A stretch of 64,000 nucleotides of DNA. Source: Heyndrickxia oleronia (lineage in GTDB: Bacteria > Bacillota > Bacilli > Bacillales > Bacillaceae_C). Below, piece after piece: positions 35,703-44,889 of the stretch. The notes below the pieces were generated by a model. That model was not told the origin of the DNA and searched no databases. It saw nothing but the letters and a program-made list of their open reading frames with translations. How positions within the stretch are numbered: the stretch's first letter is position 1; each line of letters begins with the position of its first letter. Location: the NCBI RefSeq assembly GCF_017809215.1, contig NZ_CP065424.1, forward strand, positions 2,884,001 to 2,948,000, given 5' to 3'. The translations under genes and the position numbers were made by a program.

Positions 35703-36854
35703 CTATCCTACATGTTTTGAATGGATTTCTTCATCTGTTTCTCCCCAGATAGAATCATAGACAATATCGACAAGACTTGCTCTAGTTACGATTCCAACAA
35801 GTCGATGCCGCTCATCTACAACCGGTACGTATTTCATTCCCCTTTTTAAAATTTTCCGAACCGTATCTCTCACCAATGTATCTTTTTGTACAGCTAAAGT
35901 TTCGGTTTCAAGTACATCAGCTACTAGATTCGCTTTTTTACGGTTTTGATCGATCATCTCTACATCTATATAACCTTTTAATAGTTGATAACGATCAATG
36001 ACTAAAAGAGAATCAACCCTACGGTCTTTCATAATTTGAATAGCTTCGGATAATGACTTATCTTCTGTAATGGTTATTGGTTTCGAATTCATTATTTGCT
36101 CAACGGTTTGAATATTTGGCCGCGCTTGAAGTAAACGTTCCTTTCCAATGAATTCTTCAACAAAATCATTCGCAGGTTCACGTAATATTTCATCAGGAGA
36201 CCCTACTTGGACTAATTTCCCATCACGCATAATAACAATCTGATCTGCCAATTTTAGTGCTTCGTCCATATCATGCGTAACGAAAACAATTGTTTTTCCT
36301 AATGATTTCTGTAATTTTTTGAATTCATCTTGCAATGAATCTCTTGTAATAGGATCCAATGCACCAAATGGTTCATCCATTAAGATTAATGGCTGGTCTG
36401 CAGCTAGAGCCCTTAGTACCCCGATCCTTTGCTGCTGTCCACCACTTAGTTCATGTGGATAGCGATCTAAATAATCTTCTGTCATATTTACAAGTTTGAG
36501 CAGTTCTTTTGCTCGGTCACGGCGCTTTTCTTCCGGCCATTTTAATAGTTTTGGAATGAGTGATATATTTTGTTGAATGGTCATATGAGGGAATAAACCT
36601 ATTTGTTGAATGACGTAGCCAATTTCACGTCTAAGTTGTACGGGATCTTTTTCTAAAATATTTTTTCCATTAATATAAATACTTCCACTTGTTGGTTCTA
36701 TTAAACGGTTAATCATTTTCATCGTCGTTGTTTTCCCACAACCACTTGGACCGATAAAAACGATAAATTCGCCTGCTTTAAATTCAAGATTTAAGTCATC
36801 AACCGCTTTTTTTCCTCCCTTATATATCTTTGTAACATGATCAAATTTTAACAA
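35703..36854 (-). CDS. opuCA: osmoprotectant ABC transporter ATPase with CBS domains
   Basis: A 383-residue ATPase driving compatible-solute uptake. Walker [10 protein letters not shown] (about 35), signature LSGGQQQR (about 136), Walker [13 protein letters not shown] and the switch histidine VTHD are intact. Two CBS domains follow (about 255-365), thought in this family to sense ionic strength or nucleotides. TTG at 36854 follows GGAGGTG by 6 bases and gives [14 protein letters not shown], the family start; the longer frame from 36881 is rejected. First gene of the four-gene operon. Confidence 0.92.
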   Translation of the reverse strand: MLKFDHVTKIYKGGKKAVDDLNLEFKAGEFIVFIGPSGCGKTTTMKMINRLIEPTSGSIYINGKNILEKDPVQLRREIGYVIQQIGLFPHMTIQQNISLIPKLLKWPEEKRRDRAKELLKLVNMTEDYLDRYPHELSGGQQQRIGVLRALAADQPLILMDEPFGALDPITRDSLQDEFKKLQKSLGKTIVFVTHDMDEALKLADQIVIMRDGKLVQVGSPDEILREPANDFVEEFIGKERLLQARPNIQTVEQIMNSKPITITEDKSLSEAIQIMKDRRVDSLLVIDRYQLLKGYIDVEMIDQNRKKANLVADVLETETLAVQKDTLVRDTVRKILKRGMKYVPVVDERHRLVGIVTRASLVDIVYDSIWGETDEEIHSKHVG

Positions 36855-36911
36855 ATCGATACACCTCCGTAATTTTACCAATGAAACAGTTGGAACAATT
36901 AACCATTTGGT

Positions 36912-36941
36912 ATACTATGCAATTTTTTTCGTATATGTCAC
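36912..36941 (-). promoter_or_regulatory. candidate promoter of the opuC-like operon
   Basis: On the minus strand GTGACA (36936-36941) and TAGTAT (36912-36917) are 18 bases apart, each near the sigma-A consensus, about 57 bases before the start codon. The divergent region 36882-37160 probably also holds the operator of the GbsR-type regulator; ATATGATACA and TGTATAT near 37110-37130 form an imperfect inverted repeat. Confidence 0.4.
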
Positions 36942-37160
36942 TATTTAAGTATAACGTAAAGTTTGTAAAATAAAAAGTTTATAGATTGCATATATTGCAT
37001 CAATTTTACATTAATATAAATAGATAAAGACTATCATCCTCTCATTTCTTACTATTCCTCCTTATTGCTTTCATTTCCTCATTCAGAAAAGATTTTATTT
37101 TTCATTGGATATATGATACATTGACTTTGTATATGAGGTAATTAAAGGAGCAAACTACCT

Positions 37161-37715
37161 ATGGAAGAAAAGCACTTGCGAGTCATTGATCAAGCTAAGG
37201 AACAATATATTGAAAAAATTGCTGATAATATGAAGACGTATGGAGTTTCCCCTACAGTCGGTCGTATTCTTGGTATTATTTATATGAATAGAAAACCAAT
37301 GACATTAGATGAGCTATCCACTGCAACTGGAATGAGTAAAACAAGAATGAGTCAAGTTGTTAGAGAGATGCTAGATATTAATATTGCTGAAAAAGTTTTT
37401 GAAAAAGGGGTTCGTAAAGATATTTATGATGTAGAAACAGATTATTACGAAACCTTTATTTCAATTTTCACCTCTAATTGGAGAAAAACGATTAACCGCA
37501 ATAAAATTTTTGAAAAAAAATTAACACGTGAACTGCTGATGTTAAAAGATAATGAAGAATTATCACAGGAAGCAGAAGATCAAATCAATGAATTATTAAA
37601 GGAAATGAAAATTTGGTCGGATTATTATCAATGGCTTACTCGTTTAGTTGACTTTTTTGAAAGTGGTGAAATATTCGAGCATGTGCCAAAAACCACTGAA
37701 TGGAGAGGAAAATAA
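37161..37715 (+). CDS. GbsR/OpcR-type MarR regulator
   Basis: A 184-residue winged-helix repressor of the GbsR/OpcR branch of the MarR family. The HTH is PMTLDELSTATGMSKTRMSQVVREML (about residues 46-71; the wing follows with FEKGVRKDIYDVETDYY), and the C-terminal helical part ends in DFFESGEIFEHVPKTTEW. Relatives repress opuB (GbsR) or opuC (OpcR) and the former senses choline. It is divergent from the opuC-like operon, 306 bases away, and is very likely its repressor. ATG follows AAAGGAG. Confidence 0.9.
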   Translation: MEEKHLRVIDQAKEQYIEKIADNMKTYGVSPTVGRILGIIYMNRKPMTLDELSTATGMSKTRMSQVVREMLDINIAEKVFEKGVRKDIYDVETDYYETFISIFTSNWRKTINRNKIFEKKLTRELLMLKDNEELSQEAEDQINELLKEMKIWSDYYQWLTRLVDFFESGEIFEHVPKTTEWRGK

Positions 37716-37779
37716 TTAACATATAAGCTCCGTGGTAATATACCCTTTTTATATTGAAATAAAACATAGAAAATATTTC

Positions 37780-37818
37780 AAGCAGTAGTTTTCATGTAAA
37801 AATCTACTGCTTTTTATT
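37780..37818 (+). terminator. intrinsic terminator
   Basis: AAGCAGTAG and CTACTGCTT form a stem around TTTTCATGTAAAAAT, followed by TTTATT. It ends the regulator gene. Confidence 0.75.
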
Positions 37819-37907
37819 AAGCTTTTTTACTAAGTTAAATAAATATAAACGTTATAAAATTTTTCACTCTCATTATTTCCTTTCATCCTATAAAAGAAGG
37901 TGACCAA

Positions 37908-38300
37908 TTGACTGGAATTATACTATTTGATGGAGTATGTAATTTTTGTAATGGAAGCGTACAATTTATAATAAAAAGGGACCAAAATAAATATTTTAAA
38001 TTTGCTTCCCTTCAAAGCGAAGTTGGGGCGAAATTATTAATGGAGTATGGAGTAAACAGCTCACTTGACAGCTTTGTACTTATTGAGGATGGCAAATTAT
38101 ACACAAAATCGGAAGCGGCATTACTTGTTTGCCGAAGTCTTAATGGATTATGGAAATGGGGATATGCTTTTCGAATCATCCCACTTCCAATAAGAAATTG
38201 GATATACGAAATGATCGCGAAAAATCGTTATCGGTGGTTTGGTAAAAGGGATAGCTGTATGATCCCATCTAAGGAAGATCAGGAAAGATTCTTAGTATAG
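37908..38300 (+). CDS. DCC family thiol-disulfide oxidoreductase (DUF393, YuxK-like)
   Basis: A 130-residue thioredoxin-related protein: FDGVCNFCNGSVQFII at the start with the DxxCxxC motif that names the DCC family, then FKFASLQSEVGAKLL, SEAALLVCRSL and a C-terminal YRWFGKRDSCMIPS. It probably transfers thiols or disulfides, but the partner is unknown. TTG at 37908 follows AGAAGGTGA at 4 bases. Confidence 0.88.
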   Translation: MTGIILFDGVCNFCNGSVQFIIKRDQNKYFKFASLQSEVGAKLLMEYGVNSSLDSFVLIEDGKLYTKSEAALLVCRSLNGLWKWGYAFRIIPLPIRNWIYEMIAKNRYRWFGKRDSCMIPSKEDQERFLV

Positions 38301-38322
38301 TAACCTATCAGTATGAAAAAAT

Positions 38323-38367
38323 AAAATGGGGTCGTCTTATAAATGTAAAGAACGACTCCATTTTTAT
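38323..38367. terminator. bidirectional terminator
   Basis: AAAATGGGGTCGT pairs with ACGACTCCATTTT (one mismatch), with A and T runs on the outer flanks. It separates the convergent DCC and thioesterase genes. Confidence 0.75.
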
Positions 38368-38375
38368 ACAATCAT

Positions 38376-38813
38376 TTAAGGCTGCTTTTTGAGTAATAAC
38401 TCTTTTTCCCAATCAGCTTCCAGCATTACTTTTGGCACTGGTGTCGGTTTTCCGTTTTCATCAAGTGCTACCATTGTTAAGGTGGATGTAGTTGTTAAGC
38501 GTTTTTCTTCATCCTCTAAATTCTCACACTCGACCTTTACATAAACCTTCATCGATGTCCTCCCAGTTGAAAGGACAAATGCCTCTAAAGTCAAAATGTC
38601 GCCAACTTTTGCAGAAGAAACAAAATGAACAGCATCGATTGACGCAGTTACTACCACTTTTCGAGAGTGCTTCATTGCTGAAATAGCAGCAATTTCATCA
38701 ATATACGATAAGATGGTTCCTCCAAAAATAGTTTCCATATGGTTCGTATCTGGAGGTAATACAAGTTTAGTTTGATAGGTCCTTGATACATTTACAGAAA
38801 TTGTTTTCTCCAT
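38376..38813 (-). CDS. hotdog-fold acyl-CoA thioesterase (YkhA-like)
   Basis: A 145-residue cytosolic thioesterase of the BFIT/YciA type. The signature is seen in HMETIFGGTILSYIDEIAAISAMKHS (residues about 25-50; catalytic Asp in IDE) followed by VTASIDAVHFVSSAKVGD. It should cleave medium- or long-chain acyl-CoA as a hexamer. The start at 38813 has GTGGAG 6 bases upstream; the frame is open to 38843. Confidence 0.9.
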   Translation of the reverse strand: MEKTISVNVSRTYQTKLVLPPDTNHMETIFGGTILSYIDEIAAISAMKHSRKVVVTASIDAVHFVSSAKVGDILTLEAFVLSTGRTSMKVYVKVECENLEDEEKRLTTTSTLTMVALDENGKPTPVPKVMLEADWEKELLLKKQP

Positions 38814-39066
38814 CATTTCTCCACTTTCATGTATATTTACCACTATGAAGTACAGGAGAGAAGAAATTAAAATTAAAGGTACTGACCATTTTTCTTAAGA
38901 CAGATTCCCCTAACATAAAATAGATGTTTTACCTATCTTAAATGGTAAATCACATATTGTTAGCCAGTCCTAAAAATACGCTGATAGCAGAACAGACCAA
39001 ATCATTAATTGTCTATTAATCTACCAATGTACGAATCTTCCCAACTCCCGAGGAAAATAAGTCGCT

Positions 39067-39229
39067 ATAAATATGGCAGGTCTCCTGACTCGTGTATCAT
39101 TCTACTTTAAGTCCTTCCCATCCAAAATTGGACAGTGGTTATCCTTATTTCGTCAACACTTACAGTTGCGGGTACAGTTCTGGAATTTCACCAGATTCCC
39201 TTTTCATTTTTGGCAAACACCATATTTAT
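39067..39229 (-). promoter_or_regulatory. cobalamin riboswitch without adjacent target gene
   Basis: On the minus strand: P1 arm ATAAATATGG near 39229, AAAGGGAATCTGGTG, AATTCCAGAACTGTACCCGC, AACTGTAAG, then the CACTGT and GATGGGAAGG blocks, and finally GAGTCAGGAGACCTGCC (the B12 box) closing with CCATATTTAT at 39067. All conserved parts are present in order. The next minus-strand gene is a thioesterase 254 bases downstream, which is not a usual B12 target; 38814-39066 has only short broken frames. The gene once controlled may be lost. Confidence 0.92.
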
Positions 39230-39348
39230 CGGCAAATATTTCACTATAGTAGTATAGAATTATCATAATATATTATGAATTGACTTACAATTTATAATTT
39301 TAAAGATTAAGTTGAAAAATATTGAACGATTTGTTCTCTTTCTGTTGC

Positions 39349-40017
39349 TTAATCAAATTTTATACTTTCCAGTTCAGGAATCGTTTGCAACATTTTTAAT
39401 ATTTCAGTCTCCTTTTTCTTCAACTTCTTTGATTTTAATTGTAAATCCACGACAAAAAGTGGATGATTATCAACCGACGTTACTTTTACCTGGTACGATT
39501 TCACATCTAAATGATTTTCGGATAAAATAGTGAGTGCCGCAGAAATCGCTTCATTTGTTCGAACATGAATCGTTAATTTATGAAACTTCGGAAAAACTGG
39601 TTGAAATAATCTACTTAAAATTTCTAAAGCAATTAATACTAAGAGCGTTCCAAAAATACTTACAATATACATGCCTGCACCTATCGCTAATCCAATTCCA
39701 GCTGTTGACCAAAGTCCAGCTGCAGTTGTTAACCCATGAACGGATTGACGTTGTATAAGAATGGTACCTGCACCTAAGAAACCAACTCCACTGATGACTC
39801 CTGCCGCAATTCGGCTTGGGTCTAATTCAATTGTTCCACTATTTACAACATCAAAAAATGCATATTTTGAAACGATCATTGCTAATGCACTTCCGACGGC
39901 CACAAGGAAATGGGTACGTAATCCTGCTTCTTTATAACGCTTTTCTCTTTCAAATCCGACAAGTGCTCCCAATATCCCCGCAATTACAAGTCTTGCAATT
40001 AATTCAAGCTCTATCAT
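39349..40017 (-). CDS. MgtC/SapB family membrane protein
   Basis: A 222-residue inner-membrane protein. The hydrophobic N-terminal domain (about 1-140) has LVGFEREKRYKEAGLRTHFLVAVGSALAM and GVGFLGAGTILIQ, hallmarks of MgtC/SapB; the C-terminal soluble part (about 145-222) is ACT-like. Relatives affect Mg2+ limitation, ATP synthase or membrane potential; the role in Bacillus is not settled. ATG follows AAAGGGG. The cobalamin riboswitch lies beyond its 3' end, so it does not control this gene. Confidence 0.9.
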   Translation of the reverse strand: MIELELIARLVIAGILGALVGFEREKRYKEAGLRTHFLVAVGSALAMIVSKYAFFDVVNSGTIELDPSRIAAGVISGVGFLGAGTILIQRQSVHGLTTAAGLWSTAGIGLAIGAGMYIVSIFGTLLVLIALEILSRLFQPVFPKFHKLTIHVRTNEAISAALTILSENHLDVKSYQVKVTSVDNHPLFVVDLQLKSKKLKKKETEILKMLQTIPELESIKFD

Positions 40018-40194
40018 TATATATAACCCCTTTCCCCATTAATTTATGGCTTTGATGATTATGCTATTACAAATCTAACATACATCCATTTTTCCTTTCT
40101 AAAGGTTTGATTAGGTTTCATTCTCACAAGCAAAACTAAGTCACATCTATTTATATATGTTTTATTAGTTTATCCTACTTAAAAAATAAAAAAA

Positions 40195-40218
40195 CGAGTG
40201 TATAAAAATATACACTCG
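40195..40218 (-). terminator. intrinsic terminator
   Basis: CGAGTGTATA pairs perfectly with TATACACTCG around AAAA; on the minus strand it is followed by TTTTTTTATTTTTT. It ends the MFS gene at 40261. Confidence 0.85.
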
Positions 40219-40260
40219 ATCTTAGTTGCAAGCTCTTAAAATAGAAATCCTGCATTTAAT

Positions 40261-41472
40261 TTATAACTTTTGCGATGAAAGTTGCAATTTTCTTTTGGCA
40301 ATCGTTCCTAAACGCACAGATAATCCTATTGCAATAATTGTAAAGACTATAATCATTACTATTACACCAATCCAACCAAAATCACTATAGAACATACCTC
40401 CCACAGTACCACCTATACTTGAACCTATATAGTAAAAGAATAAATAAAGTGACGAGGCTTGTGCTTTATCATGTGTCGATAATTTGCCAACCCAGCCACT
40501 TGCAATGGAGTGTCCTGCAAAAAATCCAAAGGTAAAAACGGCTATTCCAATGATTTTTAACCAAAGATTTGTATTTAACGTGATACATGCTCCAATTAAC
40601 AAAATTAATAAAGATAATTGCAATATCTTTCGTCTACCATGCTGATCAGCAAGCATTCCCATCCATGTCGAACTAAACGTTCCAACAATATATACAATAA
40701 AAATAAAACCGACGATTGTCTGACTTAATGAATACGGAGGAGCAATTAATTGAAAGCCAATATAATTATAAAGTGATACAAAGCTTCCCATTAATAGAAA
40801 TCCAGTCCCAAATAAATAGATTAATCCTGGCTCATTAAATTGACTAATTAAAGATTTTCCTAATTTAACAACAGCAAATTTACGCGGTTGGAAATGAGCT
40901 GATGTTGGTAATGTAAACCAAAATAATAAACTTGCCATTAAACTAATAATACCAATACCAATAAGGGCAATATGCCAATTAAAATAATCGGTCAATACTC
41001 CACTAATAATTCGTCCTCCCATACCACCGATTGAGTTTCCACTAATGTATAATCCCATTGCCATCCCTAAGCTCTTAGGGTCGATTTCCTCACCTAAATA
41101 CGCCATTGCGATGGCTGGCAACCCCGCTAGAACTATTCCCTGTAATATTCTACAAAGAAGTAATAAATGAAAGTTTGGACTTAATGCTGTAATTATAGCT
41201 AAAATCGATGATGCTATTAGGGAGATGGTCATGACCGATTTTCTTCCGAATACTTCTGATAACGAGCCAACTACTAGCATACTTATTGCTAATGCAATCG
41301 TAGTAGATGATAAAGTTAAACTAGAAACCGCAGGTGAAATGTGGAACTCATTTGCTATTTCAGGAAGTAATGGCTGTGTACTCCAAAGGATCGCAAATGT
41401 ATTAAACCCTCCAGCAAACAATGCTAAATTGGCCATTCGAAAACTTTTTGTTCCACGTTTTATATAACTCAT
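40261..41472 (-). CDS. MFS transporter, YybF/YnfM-like
   Basis: A 12-helix major facilitator protein of 403 residues. The cytoplasmic motif after helix 2 reads GSLSEVFGRKSVM and its second-half counterpart is GMLADQHGRRKIL; helix 5 region is SGNSIGGMGGR. It is probably a proton-driven exporter. It lies 54 bases downstream of a LysR gene in the same direction, the arrangement of B. subtilis yybE-yybF, so the LysR protein probably controls it. ATG follows AAAGGAG. Substrate unknown. Confidence 0.9.
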   Translation of the reverse strand: MSYIKRGTKSFRMANLALFAGGFNTFAILWSTQPLLPEIANEFHISPAVSSLTLSSTTIALAISMLVVGSLSEVFGRKSVMTISLIASSILAIITALSPNFHLLLLCRILQGIVLAGLPAIAMAYLGEEIDPKSLGMAMGLYISGNSIGGMGGRIISGVLTDYFNWHIALIGIGIISLMASLLFWFTLPTSAHFQPRKFAVVKLGKSLISQFNEPGLIYLFGTGFLLMGSFVSLYNYIGFQLIAPPYSLSQTIVGFIFIVYIVGTFSSTWMGMLADQHGRRKILQLSLLILLIGACITLNTNLWLKIIGIAVFTFGFFAGHSIASGWVGKLSTHDKAQASSLYLFFYYIGSSIGGTVGGMFYSDFGWIGVIVMIIVFTIIAIGLSVRLGTIAKRKLQLSSQKL

Positions 41473-41525
41473 GATGCGTCTTACTCCTTTATAATTACCA
41501 ATGTCTTTTTGAGGTTATGAACTAT

Positions 41526-42407
41526 TTAATCCATCTTAACTTTATTTTTTACATATTCAATGAACCTTTTTGTAACGGGTGATATATAGCGCCCTTCTTT
41601 CCAAGCAATACCGATTGTCCTTTCACAGATGGGATGGATAATTTGAATTAGTTTAACCTTTGATTTATCTAAAATCGTTAAGTCCGGCACTAATGAAACT
41701 CCTAATTTAGCGGCAACTAAACCTGCTACCGTTCCAATCTCATCCCCTTCAAATACTACTTGTGGAATAAACTCAGCTTCCTTACAAAGCTGGTCAGTAA
41801 TGGTACGTAAGCCATATCCATTTTTAAAAGCAATGAATGGCTCATCTTTAATCAAATGTAAATCGATTTCATCTAATTTTGCTAAGGGATGATGAATTGA
41901 AACAATTAAATATAATTCTTCCCTTAATAATGGCTGACGAATAATCCCCGCCTGATCTTGGTCAAAAGAAACAAGTGCAACCTCAGTTTCACCAGCGTCT
42001 AATTGCTCCAATACATGCTGTGATGATGCCTGATTTAATCGGAATTTCACACTTGGATATTCGCCCTGAAATGAGCTTACCAATTTAGGCACAAAACTCA
42101 CGCCTAGCGAGTGTAAAAAGGATAATGAAATAGTTCCACGGTCAGGATGAATGCTATCCTGAATTTCTTGAACCCCCATTTCAATTTCTTTAATCGAACG
42201 CTCTACACGCTCGAGAAACATTTTTCCATATTGGTTTAAACTAATATTTCTTCCTTTTCGATCAAAAAGTTGCACGCCTAGCTCCTCTTCCAGCTTAGCA
42301 ATAGATCGACTAAGGGCGGGTTGGGAAACCGAAAGCAATTCTGCCGCTCGAGTAAAGTGCTGTGTGCTTGCAACTACTTGAAAGTACTGAATTTGATGCC
42401 ATTCCAT
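41526..42407 (-). CDS. LysR family regulator, YybE-like
   Basis: A 293-residue LysR-type transcription factor. The winged HTH is seen in MEWHQIQYFQVVASTQHFTR (1-20) through LSVSQPALSRSIAKLEEELG; the effector domain (about 90-290) contains TISLSFLHSLGVSFVPKLV. ATG at 42407 follows GAGGGTGA and matches the family start; the frame extends to 42437. It likely autoregulates and controls the adjacent MFS gene in response to an unknown ligand. Confidence 0.92.
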   Translation of the reverse strand: MEWHQIQYFQVVASTQHFTRAAELLSVSQPALSRSIAKLEEELGVQLFDRKGRNISLNQYGKMFLERVERSIKEIEMGVQEIQDSIHPDRGTISLSFLHSLGVSFVPKLVSSFQGEYPSVKFRLNQASSQHVLEQLDAGETEVALVSFDQDQAGIIRQPLLREELYLIVSIHHPLAKLDEIDLHLIKDEPFIAFKNGYGLRTITDQLCKEAEFIPQVVFEGDEIGTVAGLVAAKLGVSLVPDLTILDKSKVKLIQIIHPICERTIGIAWKEGRYISPVTKRFIEYVKNKVKMD

Positions 42408-42619
42408 CCGTTCACCCTCATTTACAGCTTTGTTCATTCAACTTCATCATACTCCTGAACACTCATAACTTCCAATTGTAAATTTGCATGATATTTATGC
42501 ATATTGGTTATGTAGGCAACAAATATTATTAATACAATATGATGATCATAAAAAACACCCTCCTGCGAAATAAATTAATGGCAAAAGAGTGGTATATCTT
42601 TTTATAAGTATTTTACTAA

Positions 42620-42714
42620 GGCATTGTTTTCAAACATTGTTGCTATTTATAGTTAAGTTTTAACGAATAATGATCAGAAGAAGACCGCTACACCTTTTTT
42701 TTCAGTGAAAAGAG
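42620..42714 (-). repeat. dispersed intergenic repeat, copy E (partial)
   Basis: On the minus strand: CTCTTTTCACTGAAA, GGTGTAGCGGTC, GTTAAAACTTAACT, TAGCAACAATGTTTG. These match blocks of copies A, B and D. It lies between the LysR gene and the T-box leader. Confidence 0.65.
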
Positions 42715-42894
42715 TTCCAAAAGCCCATAAGAATTGCCCAATCCTTTATTGGATGTAAGTGCCAGTAGTTTGGCTTTTTCCAAATGCAACAAGCTTAACG
42801 ATATCAGCAAATTTAATAAATTTACTAGTAAATAGACTTTACCTTTCTGAACATTTTGTATATAATACAAGAAATTTATCATTATTATTGCTTT

Positions 42895-43195
42895 GACGAG
42901 GAAAAGTAAAATGAGGATGTTTTCACCAGAGAGCTTCGGGAGCTGAAAAGAAGCAAAACGATTCATTTGAACAATGGCCTCTGAGCTTCGAGCTGAACGT
43001 ATGTATCCATATTAGTAGGTCCAGACGGGTATTGCTACTCGTTATCAAAAGCACAGTATCAAAGCTTTTTTCTTGCTTTCGTACTTGTCGAGACTAATAG
43101 CGTGAGCTATTAGTAAATAAAGGTGGTATCACGGGGAACCCAGCCTCGTCCTTATTTGCTTAACAGCAGATTAGGGCGAGGATTTTTTTATTTTT
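42895..43195 (+). promoter_or_regulatory. T-box riboswitch, methionine specifier
   Basis: A leader of about 300 bases. Stem I contains AGAGAGCTTCGGGAGCTG and GAACAATGGCCTCTGAG; the ATG at 42974-42976 is the candidate specifier codon (Met). The T-box core AAGGTGGTATCACGGGG lies near 43119-43135. The terminator pairs CCTCGTCC (43144-43151) with GGGCGAGG (43174-43181), followed by a T-run to 43195. Uncharged tRNA-Met would bind and permit read-through into the synthetase gene. Confidence 0.92.
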
Positions 43196-43248
43196 GGAGT
43201 TCTGCATTAGAGAAATAGTGAAGAACAACTATAAAAGGAGGAAATGAT

Positions 43249-44874
43249 ATGAATGTATTTATTGGTGGGGCTTGGCCATATGCAAATGGTTCATTACATC
43301 TTGGTCATATCGCCAGTTTATTACCAGGTGATATTTTAGCAAGATATTTCCGATTGGCTGGTAGAAATGTTTTATATGTATCTGGGAGTGATTGTAATGG
43401 TACACCTATAGCTATACGTGCTAAGGAGGAACAAACAACTCCTAAACAGATTGCTGATTATTATCACAAAGAATTTGTAGAATGCTTTTCAAAGCTTGGA
43501 TTTACTTATGACCTCTATACAAGAACAGATTCATCTCATCATCATCAAATAGCACAGAAAATCTTTTTGGAGCTGCTTGAAAACAATTTTATTTATAAAA
43601 AAGAAATTGAACAAACCTATTGTGAGGCTTGTTCTCAATTTTTACCTGACCGGTATGTTGAAGGTATATGCCCAAAGTGTGGGAATGCTGCTCGAGGTGA
43701 TCAATGTGATCATTGTTCTACTATTTTGGATCCCATTGACCTACTAGAGAAAACTTGCAAAATTTGTGGAACGATACCTGAAATAAGAAAAACCGAGCAT
43801 TTTTATTTTTCATTAAGCAAATTTCAAGAAAGTCTAGAACTTTATGTTGCTAATGCTAAAACACATCATTCTTGGCGTGAGAACGCCATTCAATTAACAA
43901 ATCGTTATTTTAAGGAAGGTCTACATGATCGGGCGGTTTCCCGTGATTTACCTGTGGGAATCAATATCCCTGTAAAAGGGTATGAAGATAAAAAAATTTA
44001 TGTTTGGATTGAAGCTGTTGCTGGCTATCTCTCAGCTAGTATACAGTGGGGAAAAGAGCATCAAGTTGATGATGCAAAATTTTGGGATGAACATTCAATA
44101 TCCTACTATGTTCATGGAAAAGATAATATTCCATTTCATACCATTATTTGGCCAGCCATTTTAATGGGAATTAAAAAATCATTACCTACACATATCGTTT
44201 CGAACGAATATTTAACGATTGAAAAAAAGAAATTATCTACCAGTAGAAATTGGGCGGTTTGGGTCCCTGATTTAATCGAACGATACCACCCAGATTCAAT
44301 TCGTTATTTCCTAACCATTAATGCTCCAGAAAATAAAGATACTGATTTTTCCTGGCGTGAGTTTATATATAGTCATAATAGTGAGCTGTTAGGTACTTAT
44401 GGAAATTTTGTACATCGATCATTAAAATTTATAGAAAAATATTATTCAAGTGTTGTTCCAGATGGAAACATTGATCCTTATTTCGATAGTAAAATCGCTA
44501 ATCTCTATAAATCCGTTGGCCTTCACATTGAAGATGCTCACTTTAAGAGATCTTTGGAGATCATTTTTGATTTTATAAGGGAGGCGAATAAATACTTCGA
44601 CCAAGAACAACCTTGGAAACAGATTCAAGAGGATAAAAATGCATGTAATAACACTCTTGCCAATTGCGTTTTTATCATTGCAAATTTAGCACAGTTATTG
44701 GAGCCTTTTCTCCCCTTTTCCTCTACTAAATTATTTAAAAAATTAAAAATTGCCAATCCGGTTTGGCAAACAATAAAAATTAAATCTCAACATTTAGAAA
44801 TGATCGAGCCATTATTTGAACGAATCGACATCAATCAAATAGAATATGAACGGGGAAAATTACTGAACCCATAA
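43249..44874 (+). CDS. methionyl-tRNA synthetase, second (MetRS2-like) type
   Basis: A class I synthetase of 541 residues that charges tRNA-Met. The HIGH-type motif is [13 protein letters not shown] (9-21). A double zinc-knuckle region follows: CEAC, CPKC, CDHC, CKIC pairs between about 125 and 180, as in the E. coli/archaeal form. The KMSKS position reads KKLSTS (about 325), a marked divergence. The C-terminal tRNA-binding domain of the housekeeping Bacillus enzyme (about 660 residues) is absent. The overall type matches the second MetRS of some Bacillus and pneumococcal strains, linked to resistance to MetRS inhibitors. Own T-box leader; ATG follows AAAGGAGG. Confidence 0.88.
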   Translation: MNVFIGGAWPYANGSLHLGHIASLLPGDILARYFRLAGRNVLYVSGSDCNGTPIAIRAKEEQTTPKQIADYYHKEFVECFSKLGFTYDLYTRTDSSHHHQIAQKIFLELLENNFIYKKEIEQTYCEACSQFLPDRYVEGICPKCGNAARGDQCDHCSTILDPIDLLEKTCKICGTIPEIRKTEHFYFSLSKFQESLELYVANAKTHHSWRENAIQLTNRYFKEGLHDRAVSRDLPVGINIPVKGYEDKKIYVWIEAVAGYLSASIQWGKEHQVDDAKFWDEHSISYYVHGKDNIPFHTIIWPAILMGIKKSLPTHIVSNEYLTIEKKKLSTSRNWAVWVPDLIERYHPDSIRYFLTINAPENKDTDFSWREFIYSHNSELLGTYGNFVHRSLKFIEKYYSSVVPDGNIDPYFDSKIANLYKSVGLHIEDAHFKRSLEIIFDFIREANKYFDQEQPWKQIQEDKNACNNTLANCVFIIANLAQLLEPFLPFSSTKLFKKLKIANPVWQTIKIKSQHLEMIEPLFERIDINQIEYERGKLLNP

Positions 44875-44889
44875 ATAATTACCAGGCAC

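Noticed and set aside
38376..39229. Thioesterase as the natural target of the cobalamin riboswitch
   Set aside because: The gap is 254 bases without a clear expression platform near the gene, and thioesterases are not known B12-regulated genes; kept only as an alternative.
42688..42966. 92-codon minus-strand frame
   Set aside because: It lies antisense to the T-box leader and inside dispersed repeat copy E; no ribosome site.
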